Source of the DNA: a virus
IMG/VR virus record: IMGVR_UViG_3300042914_002745
Location: 1-21,578 of that record
DNA length: 21,578 bases
Direction: 5' to 3' (one strand)
Below, piece after piece: positions 19,120 to 21,578 of this stretch (positions are counted from its first letter, which is position 1; the number at the start of each line of letters is the position of its first letter). Both the position numbers and the translations under genes were made by a program. The notes beneath the pieces were generated by a model. It did no database searches and was not told the DNA's origin. It was given only the letters and a program-made list of their open reading frames with translations.

Positions 19120-20652
19120 ATGGCGACCATCGGCAAAGTATCCGCCGTCTTCACGGCCTCGACGTCTGGCCTCGTGTCCGGCACGCAGGCGGCCGGCTCG
19201 GCGTTCCAGTCGCTCCAGGGCGACCTCGCCGGGCTCCGCGGCGGCATGTCTGCCCTCGTCACGATCAACGCCGCCCAGTTCTTCGGGCAGTTGGCGAGCG
19301 GGGCCGCCCGGGCGGTCGGCAGCATGATCAGCATGGGGCAGGCCCAGGCGGAGGTCATCGACTCCACGAGCAAGCTCGCGGCCCGGCTCGGGATGAACTA
19401 CGGCGAACTGGCCGGGATCGCCCTGGCCGGCGATCTGGCCGGCGTCGGCCTGGAGACGATCGGGGCCGCGGCCACGAAGGCTGACGTCGCGTTCGTCAAG
19501 GCATCGCAGGGCTCGACAACCGCCACGGCCGCCTTCGCGAATCTCGGCCTGACGGTGCAGCAGCTCTCCGGGATGAACGCCGCCGATCGGTTCGAGGCGA
19601 TCGCGTCGGCCATCGCGGCTCTGCCGACCGAGGCCGAACGGGCCGCGGCCGCAGTCCAGATCTTCGGCCGGTCGGGTGCCCAGCTGCTCCCGCTGTTCGC
19701 CGGCGGGGCCGAGGGCATCGCCAAGGCCCGGGAGGAGGCCGAAAAGATGGGCCTGGCACTGACCAACGCCCAGGGCCAGGACGTCGAGGCCATGAACGAC
19801 GCGTTCACGGAGGCAGGAAAGGCGATCAACGGAATCGTCCAGCAGGTGACAGCGTTCCTGGCGCCGGCGATCCGCGGGATTACGGTCACGTTCACGAAGT
19901 TCATCACTGACATCGGCGGGGCGAACATCGGCCAGGCCATCGGCGACGGGGTCCTCCAAGGGGCGAGGTTTCTGGCCCAGATTGGCGACGCGCTGATCGC
20001 ACAATTCGGGAGCGTCTTCAACTATTTCTCCCAGGTCGGCGGGCAGTGGAACTCCGTCTGGAACCTGGCGAGCCGCGTCGCCACGTTCTTTATCGCCGTC
20101 GGCGACGGCCTCCAGGCTGCGTTTGGAATCTTGATCCAGGGCATCACCGGTCCGGTCCAAGGCTTGATGGAGGCGGCCAAGTTCATCGGCGACCGCCTGT
20201 TCCTCGATACGTCAGGCCTCGACTCCTCGATCGCGGCCATGGACGCGTTCAACGACGAGATCACCGCCGGCATCACGGACAATCTCAAGTCCGCGGCCGC
20301 CAACTTCTCGGCGACGTTTGCGAGCGAAGCCCCGAAGGTTGGGTCGGCCATCACGGGGCCGCTCACGACGTCGCTCACTGGATTCCTCGCCAACGCGGAG
20401 GAATCCGCCAAGAAGGTCGACGAGAAGAAGAAGACGCCGCTGGAGATCACGCAAACCGTCGAGTTCGCGGGCGTCAACGAGGCCATCAAGGGCATCGACT
20501 CCCGATCGAAGGAGGGCGTCGCGGAGATGTTCCGCCTGATGCGCGGCACCGGCGAGGACGTCCAGCAGCAGCAGCTCGGCGTCCTCGAGCACATCGCCGA
20601 CACCCTCGACAGCCAAGAGTCCGACTACCCCTTCGCCATCGACGGAGCGTGA
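19120..20652 (+). CDS. Tape measure protein
   Basis: The 510-residue protein starts at ATG 19120, 3 nt after the chaperone fusion stop. The N-terminus has ATIGKVSAVFTASTSGLVSG and long Ala/Gly-rich helices, with the phage tape-measure pattern AAQFFGQLASGAARAVGSMI and STSKLAARLGMNYGELAGIA. RAAAAVQIFGRSGAQLLPLF is the very common segment of TMP-type proteins. A central hydrophobic region (about 255-345) contains helices such as VTAFLAPAIRGITVTF and ASRVATFFIAVGDGLQAAFG, probably membrane-seeking on DNA ejection. By the usual rule of about 1.5 angstrom per residue, a tail near 75 nm is inferred. No lysozyme or peptidase domain is visible. It is short for a TMP but complete. Confidence 0.9.
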   Translation: MATIGKVSAVFTASTSGLVSGTQAAGSAFQSLQGDLAGLRGGMSALVTINAAQFFGQLASGAARAVGSMISMGQAQAEVIDSTSKLAARLGMNYGELAGIALAGDLAGVGLETIGAAATKADVAFVKASQGSTTATAAFANLGLTVQQLSGMNAADRFEAIASAIAALPTEAERAAAAVQIFGRSGAQLLPLFAGGAEGIAKAREEAEKMGLALTNAQGQDVEAMNDAFTEAGKAINGIVQQVTAFLAPAIRGITVTFTKFITDIGGANIGQAIGDGVLQGARFLAQIGDALIAQFGSVFNYFSQVGGQWNSVWNLASRVATFFIAVGDGLQAAFGILIQGITGPVQGLMEAAKFIGDRLFLDTSGLDSSIAAMDAFNDEITAGITDNLKSAAANFSATFASEAPKVGSAITGPLTTSLTGFLANAEESAKKVDEKKKTPLEITQTVEFAGVNEAIKGIDSRSKEGVAEMFRLMRGTGEDVQQQQLGVLEHIADTLDSQESDYPFAIDGA

Positions 20653-20653
20653 C

Positions 20654-21541
20654 ATGGCCTGGGTGAGCTACCAACGCGTCCCGACTGGCATCGCCTGCAA
20701 GTACGGCGAGAGTATGCGCGTCCAGGAGAGGTGGAGGATCCGCGTCGACACCCCGCAGACGAACCGGACAGACATCGTCGCCGGCGTCACGGCCACGATC
20801 GGCATCACGTGGGGCTCGGCTCACTCCGAGTTCCCGGCCTTGAAAGCGCTGGAGTTTGACCTCGCGCCGGCGACGGACGACGCCATGCTGTGGATGCTGA
20901 CCGTGTCCTTCTACGTGCCGCCGCCCGGGAAGGTCGTTCAGGAGAACGGGATCCCGGCGGACGTCTGGGAGCGGAGCGGCGGCGCGACCACGGTCCCGGC
21001 CTTCACGGACGAGGCCGGCAACACGATCACCAACTCCGCGAAGGACCCACTGGAAGGCCTGGAGAAGGAACGCGAGGAGACGAGCTGGAGCCTCACGAAG
21101 TATTACGAAGACGAGCAATCACTCGACGCCGACATCGAAGCCGCGGCCGGCGCGGTCAATGACGCGGCCTGGGCGGGGGGAGACGCGAAGTGCTGGAAGT
21201 GCTACTTCAAGGGCTCCAAGAAACAAAGCATCTCCAAGCTCGACGGCGACGACGACGGCGGCCTGCTCGAGTTCATCGAGAGCCGCTGGGAGTTCCGCCT
21301 CGACCCGGGCACGTGGAAGGCCATGCCGTGGGACGTCGGCTTCATGGAACTCGTCGGATCGGAGCGGAAGGCGATCCTCGGCAACGACGGGAAGCCGGTG
21401 AAGCAGCCGGTGGCGCTCAGCTCCAACGGCACGAAGAAGTCCCCGGGGCAGGCCCCGAGCGTGATCAACAACGGTGCCGGCGTGGACCTCTACCCGTCGG
21501 CCGACTTCGGCAGCATCTTCGGCACTCCGGAGCTGCTGTGA
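20654..21541 (+). CDS. Tail-tip region protein of unknown function
   Basis: The 295-residue protein begins at ATG 20654, 1 nt after the tape measure stop. It starts MAWVSYQRVPTGIACKYGES, then beta-rich segments (ATIGITWGSAHSEFPALKAL, MLTVSFYVPPPGKVVQENGI), an acidic helical middle (GLEKEREETSWSLTKYYEDE) with a CWKC pair, and a Gly/Ser/Pro-rich end (KKSPGQAPSVINNGAGVDLY). Position after the tape measure suggests a distal tail or baseplate-hub role, but I do not recognise a domain. The repeated Asp/Gly (DGDDDGG) could bind calcium; speculative. Confidence 0.65.
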   Translation: MAWVSYQRVPTGIACKYGESMRVQERWRIRVDTPQTNRTDIVAGVTATIGITWGSAHSEFPALKALEFDLAPATDDAMLWMLTVSFYVPPPGKVVQENGIPADVWERSGGATTVPAFTDEAGNTITNSAKDPLEGLEKEREETSWSLTKYYEDEQSLDADIEAAAGAVNDAAWAGGDAKCWKCYFKGSKKQSISKLDGDDDGGLLEFIESRWEFRLDPGTWKAMPWDVGFMELVGSERKAILGNDGKPVKQPVALSSNGTKKSPGQAPSVINNGAGVDLYPSADFGSIFGTPELL

Positions 21542-21542
21542 G

Positions 21543-21578
21543 ATGGCGCACGTTCGCTTCTCCGAAGGCGATGCCCGC
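21543..21578 (+). CDS. Start of next tail gene, cut by right edge
   Basis: ATG 21543 follows the preceding stop by 1 nt, and the frame (MAHVRFSEGDAR) is open to the window end. The abutting arrangement is the same as for the tape measure and tail-tip genes. Too short to assign; in siphophages the next gene is usually a tail-tip component. Confidence 0.4.
   Translation, partial: MAHVRFSEGDAR

Noticed and set aside
1-21578. tRNA genes, CRISPR arrays, insertion sequences, attachment sites
   Set aside because: None could be recognised by eye on either strand; no gene-free stretch exceeds about 150 bases.

Overview
The window is a contiguous, entirely plus-strand stretch of a tailed double-stranded DNA phage or prophage of siphovirus type with an HK97-fold head. 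Base composition is uniformly GC-rich, apart from two visibly AT-richer patches in the tail-fibre tip and in the middle of a methyltransferase, and genes are packed so tightly that many start codons overlap the preceding stop (ATGA or GTGA). No integrase, repressor, tRNA, CRISPR array or insertion sequence is visible, so prophage versus free virus cannot be settled here. The host is a high-GC bacterium. Secreted proteases with DnaJ-like zinc ribbons and this gene style make me lean weakly towards Planctomycetota, but nothing in the window proves it.

Layout: (1) 1-1925, end of an early/replication region: a replisome-organiser-like protein cut by the left edge, a coiled-coil protein, a RuvC-like resolvase and a small helix-turn-helix protein. 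(2) 1958-3872, a host-recognition module: a small probable structural protein, a tail fibre with 29 uninterrupted collagen triplets, and a tail-fibre assembly chaperone. (3) 3869-7730, packaging and modification: a Cys-rich microprotein, an HNH nuclease, a ParB-like/DNA methyltransferase fusion, and the small and large terminase subunits. (4) 7776-10374, portal and a prohead protease that carries a complete C-terminal HAD-type phosphatase-like domain. (5) 10371-13821, eight coupled genes inserted between protease and major capsid gene: small membrane proteins, a thioredoxin-fold-like exported protein, a papain-like protein and a secreted zinc-ribbon/trypsin-like serine protease. I infer that this is an envelope-attack or lysis cassette. 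(6) 13940-17261, major capsid protein, connectors and tail-completion genes. (7) 17265 to the right edge, tail genes including a tube-like protein, a tail chaperone pair made by -1 frameshifting, the tape measure protein and the start of the tail-tip genes.

A 17-19 bp element, CTATAGGGCAAATCGGTGG, occurs three times, each in the gap directly before a structural block: before the fibre module, before the portal, and before the major capsid gene. It divides the late region into three units and is the best candidate here for a phage-specific late promoter or activator site. The most interesting points are this repeat, the protease-membrane cassette, the protease-HAD fusion, and a textbook slippery site plus hairpin in the tail chaperone gene.
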